DNA of 64,000 bases from JAHRVQ01 sp029941905. Its GTDB lineage: Bacteria; Pseudomonadota; Gammaproteobacteria; Pseudomonadales; Azotimanducaceae. This document shows positions 27,004-35,901 of the stretch, piece by piece; position 1 is the stretch's first letter, and every line of letters begins with the position of its first letter. Location: positions 75,152 to 139,151 of the forward strand of contig JAPYTQ010000010.1 in the NCBI GenBank assembly GCA_029941905.1. Reading direction: 5' to 3'. The position numbers and the translations under genes were made by a program. The notes under the pieces were generated by a model. The model was not told the origin of the DNA and ran no database searches. It saw only the letters and a list, made by a program, of their open reading frames with translations.

Positions 27004-27067
27004 ATCCGGTAGCAATTATCCTATACTGAAAGTGCTGAGGCCCATATAAACTGGGCCTGGCCCATTC

Positions 27068-27083
27068 TGGTTTACTTTTTGCA
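27068..27083 (+). promoter_or_regulatory. Putative sigma-54 promoter of ntrBC
   Basis: TGGTTTACTTTTTGCA has the essential GG and GC pairs separated by exactly 10 bases, plus the TTGCA -12 element. The predicted start is near 27094, about 100 bases before ntrB. Together with the NtrC box it predicts autoregulation. Confidence 0.55.
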
Positions 27084-27196
27084 TTAACTACTGATTTGGA
27101 CCGAAACGCGCACCAGAAGTGTGTATCTACAAATCATAATGACGGCAAGACGCCCAATAGGGTAATTACCACCAGGAAAGTGGACCAACATCACCT

Positions 27197-28246
27197 ATGT
27201 CTGACAACATTCTCAACAGCCTAAGCATTTCAATTCTCCTGGTTGACCACCAATTGAAGCTATTGTTAATCAACCAATCGGCAGAGAGTCTGCTTGAGGT
27301 CTCGGGGAATCGAGTCCTGACGCATCACATCTCCGACGCATTGCTCAATTCACAGGACCTTGAATCAATCCTGTACGAAGCACTTCAATCCGGGCAGGTG
27401 TATACGGGGAGAAAAGCAATCCTCGACCTGACCACAGGCCATTCGATTACTTGTGACTACGCTATCACACCCATCAGTGAAAACGAATGGCCCCAACTCT
27501 TAATCGAACTGTACCCCCTGGATCGGTACCTGCGAATCGACCGGGATGAATCAATCACCAACCATCAGGAAATAACCCGGCAGATGATTCGCGGTCTGTC
27601 TCATGAAATAAAAAACCCACTGGGAGGAATTCGCGGATCAGCACAATTGTTGGCGAGGGAACTGGTAGAGCCTGAACTACAACAATACACCGACATTATC
27701 ATTGACGAGACTGATCGCCTGACGTCCCTGGTAGACCGCTTGCTCGGACCAATTTCCCTGCCGAATCCCACTCGAATCAGCATTCACGAGGTTCTGGAAA
27801 GAGTACGAAAGCTGATCGAACTTGAATCAGACCCGCCACTTACCATCTTTCGGGATTATGACCCAAGCATCCCCGAGTTGAACATCGATCCCGAACTGAT
27901 GGTCCAGGTAGTACTTAACGTTGCCAGAAACGCGATGCAAAGTCTGGCTGAAGTTTCATCCCCGAGTCTGCAGTTTATTTCCCGGATCGAAAGACAGTTC
28001 ACCATAGGGGCCAAACAGCACAAACTTGTGATCAAGATTCACATCGTCGATAACGGCCCGGGAATTCCGGATGAGCTAAAAGATCAACTTTTTTATCCGA
28101 TGATAAGTGGTCGCTCAGACGGCACGGGGCTTGGTCTATCTGTTGCCCAATCGATCATGCATCAACACCGGGGGTTCATTCAGTTTGAGAGTGAACCCGG
28201 CAATACCGTTTTTTCCATTATTATCCCACTGGAGCCAAATCAATGA
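27197..28246 (+). CDS. ntrB: Nitrogen regulation sensor kinase/phosphatase NtrB
   Basis: A soluble histidine kinase (349 residues) that phosphorylates or dephosphorylates NtrC under control of PII. It has an N-terminal PAS-like domain (about 5-110), the H-box GLSHEIKNPLGG with H136, an N-box (VVLNVARNAMQSL), a G1 box (VDNGPGIP) and a G2 box (GTGLGLSVAQ). No membrane segments are present, as expected. It overlaps ntrC by 4 bases. Also named glnL. Confidence 0.96.
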   Translation: MSDNILNSLSISILLVDHQLKLLLINQSAESLLEVSGNRVLTHHISDALLNSQDLESILYEALQSGQVYTGRKAILDLTTGHSITCDYAITPISENEWPQLLIELYPLDRYLRIDRDESITNHQEITRQMIRGLSHEIKNPLGGIRGSAQLLARELVEPELQQYTDIIIDETDRLTSLVDRLLGPISLPNPTRISIHEVLERVRKLIELESDPPLTIFRDYDPSIPELNIDPELMVQVVLNVARNAMQSLAEVSSPSLQFISRIERQFTIGAKQHKLVIKIHIVDNGPGIPDELKDQLFYPMISGRSDGTGLGLSVAQSIMHQHRGFIQFESEPGNTVFSIIIPLEPNQ

Positions 28247-29661
28247 GTTCAGAAGCAAATAACGTTTGGGTCGTCGATGATGAACGATCTATTCGCTGGG
28301 TCCTCGACAAAGCCTTAACCCAGGCCGGACTGAACGTCACCTGCTATGAAAATGGCCGAACACTACTGGCAGATATCGCCACCAATCCACCCCACGCCAT
28401 CGTCTCGGACATTCGCATGCCCGGCATAGATGGGCTTGAACTGCTCAAGCGCATCAAGACTGATTATCCGGATGTACCCGTCGTTATCATGACTGCCCAT
28501 TCGGACCTGGAAAGCGCCGTCTCATCAATCCAGGGTGGTGCATTCGAGTACATCCCAAAACCATTTGAAGTCGACGAGGCGGTCGCTGTGGTTAAACGCG
28601 CCATTGACCATCATCGCCAACCAGAAACACATCCCCCAACGAAAACCACAAACTATGATTCGGAAATTATCGGCAAGGCACCAGCGATGCAGGAAGTTTT
28701 TCGTGCCATTGGCAGGTTGTCCAAGTCAAATGTTACCGTGCTCATCAATGGTCAGTCCGGCACGGGTAAGGAACTGGTTGCCCACGCGTTACACAAGCAC
28801 AGCCCACGGGCAGACAAAACATTTATTGCGCTTAATATGGCCGCGATTCCACACGACCTGGTCGAATCAGAACTGTTTGGTCATGACAAGGGCGCTTTCA
28901 CGGGTGCCAATCAGGCCCGCGAAGGCCGATTCGAACAGGCGAATGGCGGCACATTGTTTCTCGACGAGATCGGTGACATGCCACCAGAAACCCAGACACG
29001 ACTGCTCAGGGTTCTGTCCGATGGCGAATACTATCGAGTAGGCGGCCACCAACCCCTCAAATCAGATGTTAGAATTATTGCAGCAACGCACCAGAACCTT
29101 GAAGACCTCGTGTCCCAGAACAGATTTCGAGAGGACTTGTATCATCGCTTAAATGTCATTCGTATCCACATACCAAGCCTGAGAGAACGACAGGAAGACA
29201 TACCACTGCTGACAAGTTACTTTTTGCAAAGTGCAGCAGAGGAGTTAAACGAAGATCCCAAGACCCTGACTCGTCAAACCATGAATTTCATCATGAATCT
29301 TCCTTGGCCCGGCAACGTGAGACAGTTGGAAAATTTCTGCCGCTGGATTACTGTCATGGCGACGGGCAATGAAGTGGTGATTGATGATTTGCCACCAGAA
29401 CTTGTAAGAGACAAGGACCAGGGTAACCGGAGCGAGAACTGGGAGAAGTCATTACGCACCTGGGCGCGCCGACAACTTTCACAATCCAAACCGGGAGATC
29501 CTGGACTACTGTTATCCGCCCTGCCGCGCTTTGAGCGGATCTTGATTGAAGCGGCCCTGAAGGAAACCGGGGGACGAAAAAACGATGCCTCCATATTGCT
29601 CGGCTGGGGAAGAAATACACTGACCAGAAAAATCAGTGATCTGAATATGGAAGACCACTGA
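28243..29661 (+). CDS. ntrC: Nitrogen regulation response regulator NtrC
   Basis: A sigma-54 enhancer-binding protein of 472 residues. The receiver domain carries phospho-acceptor D56 (IVSDIRMP). The AAA+ domain has NGQSGTGKE Walker A, the sigma-54-contacting GAFTGA loop and GGTLFLDEI. A Fis-type helix-turn-helix is at the end (GGRKNDASILLGWGRNTLTRKI). It is expected to drive glnA and its own operon through the boxes found here. Also named glnG. Confidence 0.97.
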   Translation: MSSEANNVWVVDDERSIRWVLDKALTQAGLNVTCYENGRTLLADIATNPPHAIVSDIRMPGIDGLELLKRIKTDYPDVPVVIMTAHSDLESAVSSIQGGAFEYIPKPFEVDEAVAVVKRAIDHHRQPETHPPTKTTNYDSEIIGKAPAMQEVFRAIGRLSKSNVTVLINGQSGTGKELVAHALHKHSPRADKTFIALNMAAIPHDLVESELFGHDKGAFTGANQAREGRFEQANGGTLFLDEIGDMPPETQTRLLRVLSDGEYYRVGGHQPLKSDVRIIAATHQNLEDLVSQNRFREDLYHRLNVIRIHIPSLRERQEDIPLLTSYFLQSAAEELNEDPKTLTRQTMNFIMNLPWPGNVRQLENFCRWITVMATGNEVVIDDLPPELVRDKDQGNRSENWEKSLRTWARRQLSQSKPGDPGLLLSALPRFERILIEAALKETGGRKNDASILLGWGRNTLTRKISDLNMEDH

Positions 29662-29676
29662 CCTTGAGGAGATATT

Positions 29677-30129
29677 TTGCTACACGTCGCTCTGTTCGAG
29701 CCGGAAATTCCACCCAATACGGGCAACATTATCAGGTTGTGTGCCAATACCGGTGCCAATCTGCACCTTGTCGAACCATTGGGTTTCGATATTGACGATA
29801 AACGCCTCCGGCGTGCTGGCCTCGACTACCACGAGTGGGTAAATATGCAGGTTCACTCGAGTATTGATGCATTGTTAGCCAACGAATTTAGTACGGTTTA
29901 CGCGATTACTACCAAGGGTTTAGTAAACCACACTGATGTAAAGTACAAACCAGACGATTTAGTGCTGTTTGGCCCCGAAACAAGGGGTCTGCCAAAAAAA
30001 ATACTGGACCGCCTTCCCCAAGATCAAAAAATCAGGATCCCTATGCTGGTCAACAGCCGTAGCCTGAATCTGGCTAATGCCGTTTCAGTTATCGTTTACG
30101 AGGCCTGGCGCCAGAAAGGATTTGCTTAG
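29677..30129 (+). CDS. trmL: tRNA (cytidine/uridine-2'-O-)-methyltransferase TrmL
   Basis: A SPOUT methyltransferase of 150 residues that modifies the wobble base of tRNA-Leu. Motifs are LFEPEIPPNTGNIIRLCANTG at the N-terminus, LVLFGPETRGLP and the knot-forming IPMLVNSRSLNLANAVSVIVYE. It starts at TTG 29677 after GAGGAGA. The stop codon TAG (30127-30129) is part of the TTAG duplicated by the adjacent MITE-like insertion, so the coding sequence was spared. Confidence 0.94.
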   Translation: MLHVALFEPEIPPNTGNIIRLCANTGANLHLVEPLGFDIDDKRLRRAGLDYHEWVNMQVHSSIDALLANEFSTVYAITTKGLVNHTDVKYKPDDLVLFGPETRGLPKKILDRLPQDQKIRIPMLVNSRSLNLANAVSVIVYEAWRQKGFA

Positions 30130-30291
30130 GGAACCTCTAATCAAGTGCATAGTTTCGTCTGGTCTAGGAAGGGGTGAATGGAGAAAAGTTGTTAACACGC
30201 TGCACGTTAACAACTTTTCGGAATTCAGTCCTGATGCCGACATGGCGGAAATAGTGGTGCGGCATACCGACCTTTATCAGAGGTTCCTTAG
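30126..30291. mobile_element. MITE-like element (158 bp) with TTAG target duplication
   Basis: The element runs 30130-30287, bounded by inverted GGAACCTCT ends and by identical TTAG at 30126-30129 and 30288-30291. The two ends share a longer consensus close to GGAACCTCTGATTAAG. Inside is a second perfect inverted repeat of 14 bases, GAAAAGTTGTTAAC (30183-30196) and its complement (30206-30219), around a 9-base centre. No transposase fits. TTAG agrees with the YTAR target of some IS5-group elements, an assignment that is inferred only. It sits between the convergent trmL and secB genes. Confidence 0.75.
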
Positions 30292-30295
30292 CTAG

Positions 30296-30772
30296 TCAGT
30301 GAGTCTCTGATTTTTGTTGTTGCGCATGTGCGTAAATCGCATCAAAATTAACCGGTGCCAGCATCAGTGCCGGGAAACTACCTTTAATCACCAGGGAATC
30401 GATCGATTCCCTCGCGTAGGGGAACAAGACACCGGAACAGAAACTGCCGAGAGTCTTGCTTAATGGCTCACCTTCCAATCCCTGAATCAGAAAAATACCA
30501 GCCTGCTGCACCTCGATAATGTAGACAATGTCATCCTCGCTATTTCGGGCGGTCACGGTCACCTGCAGAACAACTTCATAGAGGTTGGTCTCCAGTGTTG
30601 TATGCTGGGAATTCAACTCCAGGTTAACTTTCGGCTGCCATTGACCCCGAAAACAATCCGGCGCCTTCGGCGATTCAAACGAGGCGTCCTTGATATAGAT
30701 TCGTTGCAGCGCAAATTTGGCACCTTCCTCAGCGGATCCGTCTGTATCTTGCAAGTTGTCTTGCTCACTCAT
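30296..30772 (-). CDS. secB: Protein-export chaperone SecB
   Basis: A tetrameric cytosolic chaperone that keeps preproteins unfolded and delivers them to SecA. The 158-residue protein has the typical LQRIYIKDASFESP start, the long beta-strand core (YEVVLQVTVTA, VYIIEVQQAGIF) and the C-terminal LMLAPVNFDAIYAHA segment. It is downstream of the glutaredoxin gene on the same strand. Confidence 0.96.
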   Translation of the reverse strand: MSEQDNLQDTDGSAEEGAKFALQRIYIKDASFESPKAPDCFRGQWQPKVNLELNSQHTTLETNLYEVVLQVTVTARNSEDDIVYIIEVQQAGIFLIQGLEGEPLSKTLGSFCSGVLFPYARESIDSLVIKGSFPALMLAPVNFDAIYAHAQQQKSETH

Positions 30773-30793
30773 TCTTACTCCGACGCTATATGT

Positions 30794-31066
30794 TTAGAGG
30801 TTCCATAGCAGATTGTCGAGCTTTCCCTGGCGCTCCAGCATAAACAATTCGTCACAACCACCAACATGCATTTCACCAATCCATATTTGTGGTACCGAGG
30901 TCCGGCTGGATTTCTCTATCATTTCCATCCTGCGTGATCGATTGAAATCAACGCCGATCTCCTCAAATTCTACACTCTTCTGTTCCAGAAGGAATCTTGC
31001 ACGCAGGCAATATGGGCAAAAACGGGTGGTGTACATCACAACCTTGTTTATTTGCTGACTCACCAA
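30794..31066 (-). CDS. grxC: Glutaredoxin 3
   Basis: A dithiol glutaredoxin of 90 residues with active site CPYC (C17, C20) and the GSH-binding TSVPQIWIGEMHVGGCDEL region. It lies between secB and the rhodanese-like gene, the usual secB-grxC-yibN arrangement. Its last codons (LLWNL stop) coincide with a GCTATGGAACCTCT sequence that recurs at the hairpin near 41 kb, so the C-terminus may have been formed by a repeat end. Confidence 0.94.
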   Translation of the reverse strand: MVSQQINKVVMYTTRFCPYCLRARFLLEQKSVEFEEIGVDFNRSRRMEMIEKSSRTSVPQIWIGEMHVGGCDELFMLERQGKLDNLLWNL

Positions 31067-31074
31067 ACTGGCCT

Positions 31075-31494
31075 TTATCCCTTCACAACGGGCAGATTGC
31101 TAGCAGACCACTCCGCCATGCCGCCGGACAGGCGCCTGACATTCTCGAATCCCAGTGCCTTTAATTTGCGGCCCACCGTGCTTGAATGCTGACCCATCTT
31201 GTCAACTACCACGATTGGCTTTTCTTTCTTGGTTTCTAACTCACTCGCCCGATTATCAAAACTGCCCATTGGCATGTTAATCGATTCAACAATATGACCC
31301 TGGCCAAAGTCCTTACTGTCACGAATATCAACGATAACCGCACCTTCATGATTGACCAGCCTCACCAGGTTGCTCGTGGAAATCGACGAACCACCTTGCT
31401 TGCCTTCGTTGACCACAAACGCCGCCAACAATGCAAAAAAGACACCCGCCAGGATGTAATGATTCCCTAAGAATTCGAAGATTTGCTCAATCAT
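31075..31494 (-). CDS. Membrane-anchored rhodanese-like protein without the active-site cysteine
   Basis: A 139-residue protein with an N-terminal membrane helix (about 13-29) and one rhodanese domain (VIVDIRDSKDFGQGHIVESINMP, LSGGMAEW). The active-site loop, normally VCxxGxxS, reads VDKMGQHS, with Asp98 in place of the catalytic Cys. Thiosulfate-type sulfur transfer is therefore unlikely by the standard mechanism. It is in the position of yibN next to grxC and secB. Confidence 0.85.
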   Translation of the reverse strand: MIEQIFEFLGNHYILAGVFFALLAAFVVNEGKQGGSSISTSNLVRLVNHEGAVIVDIRDSKDFGQGHIVESINMPMGSFDNRASELETKKEKPIVVVDKMGQHSSTVGRKLKALGFENVRRLSGGMAEWSASNLPVVKG

Positions 31495-31565
31495 GGTTAA
31501 CGATGGTTGTCACAAATTTAAAGTCGCGCAGTATACACCAAAAATGGAAGATAGAATTGTGTGAT

Positions 31566-31599
31566 AGCACGACTCATGTGGCAGCACGGCTCATACGGC
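31566..31599 (+). repeat. 2 x 17-bp tandem duplication upstream of gpmI
   Basis: AGCACGACTCATGTGGC is followed directly by AGCACGGCTCATACGGC; 14 of 17 positions agree. It is in the divergent spacer between the rhodanese-like gene and gpmI. Confidence 0.6.
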
Positions 31600-31690
31600 A
31601 GACAATCAGGAGTCTTTCAGGACAGGAAGTGACGAACAGGTTAAAATCCCATCGAACAAAACCTTCAACCTCTCGGATACCGCTGTTTTT

Positions 31691-33247
31691 ATGTCAGAAA
31701 AAACTCCCTATGTTCTTATTATTCTGGACGGTTGGGGTCATCGAGATGAATCTGACGCGAACGCAATTCAACTGGCTAACAGTCCGGTGTGGGACGAACT
31801 TTGGCGGGATCGTCCCCATTGTTTAATCTCGGGCTCTGGTCCGGATGTCGGGCTTCCCAGTGGCCAAATGGGAAATTCAGAAGTAGGTCACATGAATCTG
31901 GGGGCAGGGCGGGTTGTTGATCAGGACTTTACCCGTATCACCAAATCGATCCAGTCGGGTAGTTTTTTCGAGAACCCGGCCATTACGGCAATGGCTCAAA
32001 CCCTGGCGCGCACCGGTAAAGCGCTACATCTGTTTGGTTTACTCTCACCTGGGGGCGTTCACAGCCATACAGATCACATAAAAGCCGCAGTAAAACTGGC
32101 TTTTGATCAAAACGTGAGTGCAGTGTATGTTCATGCGTTTCTGGATGGTCGTGACGTACCGCCCAGGTCTGCCATGAATTCGCTCCGGGACATGCAGGAA
32201 ACTATTCAGCAACTGGCCAAGTCATCCAGCAAAGGCGGTATTGCCACTATTATTGGCCGTTACTACGCCATGGACCGGGACAACCGCTGGGAGCGAGTTG
32301 TCAGGGCATACGATCTAGTCACGACGGGACAGGCTGAATTTTCCTACACCGACCCACAGACGGCACTGAAAGCAGCCTATGCAAGGGATGAATCAGATGA
32401 ATTCGTCCAGGCCAGCGCCATATCAACAGATGGAAACCCGGTACGCATTAATGATGGTGATGCCATTTTGTTTATGAATTTTCGTGCAGATCGTGCCCGG
32501 GAGATTACTCACGCCTTCGTCGACGACAGTTTTGACGGCTTCGAAAGAAATTACAGGCCTGACTTATCTAACTTTGTCACGCTGACACAATACGCCGCGG
32601 ACATTGACACACCCTGCGCATATACCCGGGATGCCCTGACAAACAGCCTGGGTGAGTATATCGCCAGCCTGGGTAAGAGCCAGCTGAGACTGGCTGAAAC
32701 CGAAAAGTACGCCCACGTCACATTCTTTTTTTCAGGCGGTCGTGAAGAGCCTTTTACCGGGGAATCGCGGAAGTTAATCCCCTCTCCCGCAGTTGCGACT
32801 TATGATCTGCAACCATCCATGAGTGCGCCTGAAGTGACTGATATACTGGTAAAGGCTATAAAATCACGTTCCTACGACCTGATTATCTGTAACTACGCCA
32901 ATGGAGACATGGTTGGGCATACAGGGAATATCGAGGCCTCAATCGAAGCTGTGGAATGCATCGATGCCTGTCTCGATAGAATTGTGACTGCCCTGCAAAC
33001 AGTGGCAGGCCACGGCCTGATTACTGCCGATCATGGCAATGTCGAGCAGATGACTGACCACACTACCGGGCAGGCCCACACTGCCCACACCTCAGAACTG
33101 GTTCCTCTGGTCTACATTGGAGACCAGCCCATTGGCTTGCGGCAAACCGGCGGTACCCTGAGTGATGTATCACCTACACTACTAAAAATAATGAATCTGG
33201 CGCAACCCGTCGAGATGACGGGAGAATCGCTGGTTGATTCGGCATGA
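31691..33247 (+). CDS. gpmI: 2,3-bisphosphoglycerate-independent phosphoglycerate mutase
   Basis: The manganese-dependent phosphoglycerate mutase of glycolysis, 518 residues. It starts LILDGWGHRDES; the catalytic Ser62 is in MGNSEVGHMNLGAGR; GRYYAMDRDNRWERV and the metal-binding DHGNVEQM follow. It is divergent from the rhodanese-like gene and overlaps envC by 4 bases. Confidence 0.97.
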   Translation: MSEKTPYVLIILDGWGHRDESDANAIQLANSPVWDELWRDRPHCLISGSGPDVGLPSGQMGNSEVGHMNLGAGRVVDQDFTRITKSIQSGSFFENPAITAMAQTLARTGKALHLFGLLSPGGVHSHTDHIKAAVKLAFDQNVSAVYVHAFLDGRDVPPRSAMNSLRDMQETIQQLAKSSSKGGIATIIGRYYAMDRDNRWERVVRAYDLVTTGQAEFSYTDPQTALKAAYARDESDEFVQASAISTDGNPVRINDGDAILFMNFRADRAREITHAFVDDSFDGFERNYRPDLSNFVTLTQYAADIDTPCAYTRDALTNSLGEYIASLGKSQLRLAETEKYAHVTFFFSGGREEPFTGESRKLIPSPAVATYDLQPSMSAPEVTDILVKAIKSRSYDLIICNYANGDMVGHTGNIEASIEAVECIDACLDRIVTALQTVAGHGLITADHGNVEQMTDHTTGQAHTAHTSELVPLVYIGDQPIGLRQTGGTLSDVSPTLLKIMNLAQPVEMTGESLVDSA

Positions 33248-34539
33248 TTACTTCCTCCACAAACAGTGTGTCATTTACTCGACAACTGCAACAGCGATCC
33301 AACAAACACAACAGCGAACAGGGGTGCAATGTGAGACAACGATCCAATCCCGGCAGCAGAAGTCGGCTATTGAACACGGTTATTGGCGCAATCATCACCA
33401 TCTTTCTATTTGTCTCTATACCCGGCTTTTCGGCCGAATCCAGGGATCCTACGCAGTTGCAAAGAGAGCTAGATACTCTGGAAGCTGAAATCCAAAAGTT
33501 TCGTGCCGATCTCGACAGCACCCGTGGGCAACGTTCCGAACTCGAAAAAGCGTTGGAACTCAATGAAAAAGAAATTGGTGAAATATTAAATAAAATCAAG
33601 AAGATATCCGACGAACTCAAGCTCGGGGAAGATAAGTTATCTTCCCTCCAAAGCGAACAAAAAGATCTGCTTATCCTGAAAAAAAAACAGCAGGTATACA
33701 TCGCCAGGCAGATTCGAGGATCATTCGAGCTTGGAAATCAGCAATACTTGAAGGTCGTACTAAACCAGGAAGATCCCAACCAGTTAGCCCGCATGCTGAC
33801 CTACTACGACTATTTCAACCGTGCCCGTGTCCAGCAGATCAAGTCCTACGAAGACACCCTGGTAAAACTTGAAACCGTGGAAGTCAGGATTACCGAGTGG
33901 AACAGTCAACTAACGAAACTCTCATCGAGACTGGAAATTCAAAAATCCGGGTTGCTTACCGTACAGTCCCGGAAGAAGCAGGTTCTCAAGGCACTCAATG
34001 TTGAAATCGCAGAAACCGGCAACATCATTGAGCAACGGATCGCCGACAGAGAACATCTGGGTGCCTTGTTGGAACGTATTACTGCCGGAATCGTTAATTT
34101 GCCTTCGCCGGAAGATACCCGGCCATTTACCGAAATGAAGGGCAGTTTACTGTTACCAGTGGTCGGTCGAGTCATACAAAAGTTTGGTTCTCAGCGCAGT
34201 GAGGGTAAACTGACCTGGGATGGCGTCTTTATTGAGGCCAACGAAGGTACACCCGTCCGATCTATTCACTATGGGCGTGTCGTGTTTTCAGACTGGTTAC
34301 GCGGCTTCGGTTTGTTGCTGATAATCAATCATGGAGCCGGCTACATGTCACTTTACGGACATAATCAGGTACTCTATCGCGAAACAGGTGATTGGGTCTC
34401 TGCAGGTGAGTTAATCTCCCATGTTGGCAACAGCGGCGGTCAGCTACAATCAGGGCTATATTTTGAAATACGCAGTGCCGGAGAGCCGTCAAATCCACAA
34501 CTGTGGTGTAAAGCTCGGCCGCAAAACAAGGCGGCGTAA
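33244..34539 (+). CDS. envC: Murein hydrolase activator EnvC
   Basis: A periplasmic activator of amidases at the division site. The protein has a membrane-like signal segment (about 42-60), a long coiled coil (about 68-265), and a degenerate LytM/M23 domain near the C-terminus (GTPVRSIHYGRVVFSDWLRGFGLLLIINHG ... YMSLYGHN). Metal ligands are lost: WDGVFIEA replaces the HxGxD site and LYFEIR replaces HxH, as in EnvC. The start overlapping gpmI leaves an unusually long 40-residue cytoplasmic leader; an in-frame GTG nearer the signal is possible. Confidence 0.9.
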   Translation: MITSSTNSVSFTRQLQQRSNKHNSEQGCNVRQRSNPGSRSRLLNTVIGAIITIFLFVSIPGFSAESRDPTQLQRELDTLEAEIQKFRADLDSTRGQRSELEKALELNEKEIGEILNKIKKISDELKLGEDKLSSLQSEQKDLLILKKKQQVYIARQIRGSFELGNQQYLKVVLNQEDPNQLARMLTYYDYFNRARVQQIKSYEDTLVKLETVEVRITEWNSQLTKLSSRLEIQKSGLLTVQSRKKQVLKALNVEIAETGNIIEQRIADREHLGALLERITAGIVNLPSPEDTRPFTEMKGSLLLPVVGRVIQKFGSQRSEGKLTWDGVFIEANEGTPVRSIHYGRVVFSDWLRGFGLLLIINHGAGYMSLYGHNQVLYRETGDWVSAGELISHVGNSGGQLQSGLYFEIRSAGEPSNPQLWCKARPQNKAA

Positions 34540-34559
34540 TACGAGGTAAGGGAGTAAAC

Positions 34560-35897
34560 ATGAAACAGTACAACAGACATCTGGTGGCAATTGCCATGCT
34601 GGTATTATCTGCCGATAGCTTCGCCTCCGAGGTAAGCCCCGGCGACGGCGTACAGGTGCCATCTCCTCCCCCAGAGACCAAGGAACTCAAGCCACGCCTG
34701 CCACTTAACGAACTCCGCGTGTTTGCAGAAGTTTTCAATCGGGTCAGCGAAGCTTATGTCGAGGAAATTGACGACCGTACATTGCTGGAAAAAGCCATCA
34801 AGGGCATGTTGTCCGAGCTGGACCCGCACTCGGCTTATCTGGACCGGAAAAGTTTCACCGATCTGCAGGAAAACACCACAGGTAACTACGGTGGCCTGGG
34901 TCTTGAAGTTGCCATGGATGGAGGATTTCTGAGAGTTGTTACACCGATGGACGATACTCCAGCAGACAAGGCAGGTATCGAGGCTGGTGATCTGATTCTG
35001 CAACTCGATGATGTGCCGGTAAAGGGTATGTCTCTCAATGATTCCATTAAATCCATGCGTGGTGAACCTGGTAGCGAGGTTAAGTTGACCTTCATACGCG
35101 AAGGTGAGCCAATACCAAAGGAAGTCACTCTCACCCGCGAAGTGATCAAGGTGGCGAGTGTAAGGCAGAGATTTCTTGAGGATGGCTATGGTTATCTTCG
35201 TATCGCCCAGTTTCAGAGCGGCACTGGCGGTGAAGTGCGCGACGCGGTGAACAAACTCTCAGAGGAGGGCAAGTTATCAGGGTTGATTCTGGATCTAAGA
35301 AACAATCCCGGTGGCGTGCTTCAATCTGCAGTCGAGGTATCTGACGCGTTTATATCTGACGGACTGATTGTTTATACCACCGGTAGATTGCTCAACGCAG
35401 ACTTAAGATTTAGCGCCACGACTCCGGATTCCACCAACGGCGTGCCGATGGTTGTGCTGGTAAATGAAGGCAGTGCGTCAGCATCTGAGATCGTCGCAGG
35501 TGCCCTCCAGGACCATGGCAGAGCTGTGATCATGGGAGTGAACACATTCGGTAAAGGTTCCGTTCAAACCGTACTGCCTTTAAACAACGAGAAGGCGATC
35601 AAACTGACGACTGCTCTTTATTACACTCCAAATGGCAGATCAATCCAGGCGGAAGGCATCGTTCCGGATATTCATGTCGATCGTTCAAAAGTTACCCGAT
35701 TAAAAAGCAATCCGTTTCGCCTAAAAGAAAGGGATCTTCCCAAGCATTTGCAAAATGGCAATGGGCATAAGCCGGGTGAAGAAGACGATGATGACGAACC
35801 GATCGACCTGGCCAGTACGGACTATCAATTAAACGAAGCGCTGACGTTACTGAAGGGACTCAATATATTGGCAAAAAGACAACAACCACAAGGGTAA
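34560..35897 (+). CDS. ctpA: Carboxyl-terminal processing protease (S41)
   Basis: A periplasmic serine protease of 445 residues with a signal peptide (1-23), a PDZ domain (about 105-185) and an S41 catalytic domain. The Ser/Lys dyad is suggested by NEGSASASEI (S307) and NTFGKGSVQ (K332). It degrades or processes periplasmic cell-wall proteins. It is 20 bases after envC and upstream of a polysaccharide deacetylase, so the three form an envelope operon. Confidence 0.95.
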   Translation: MKQYNRHLVAIAMLVLSADSFASEVSPGDGVQVPSPPPETKELKPRLPLNELRVFAEVFNRVSEAYVEEIDDRTLLEKAIKGMLSELDPHSAYLDRKSFTDLQENTTGNYGGLGLEVAMDGGFLRVVTPMDDTPADKAGIEAGDLILQLDDVPVKGMSLNDSIKSMRGEPGSEVKLTFIREGEPIPKEVTLTREVIKVASVRQRFLEDGYGYLRIAQFQSGTGGEVRDAVNKLSEEGKLSGLILDLRNNPGGVLQSAVEVSDAFISDGLIVYTTGRLLNADLRFSATTPDSTNGVPMVVLVNEGSASASEIVAGALQDHGRAVIMGVNTFGKGSVQTVLPLNNEKAIKLTTALYYTPNGRSIQAEGIVPDIHVDRSKVTRLKSNPFRLKERDLPKHLQNGNGHKPGEEDDDDEPIDLASTDYQLNEALTLLKGLNILAKRQQPQG

Positions 35898-35901
35898 TCA
35901 A

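Noticed and set aside
30077..30295. A 72-codon frame running from trmL through the spacer
   Set aside because: It consists of the out-of-frame trmL end and the MITE-like element; no protein features.
31495..31690. CRISPR-like repeat before gpmI
   Set aside because: Only two adjacent 17-base copies with no spacers; this is a simple tandem duplication.
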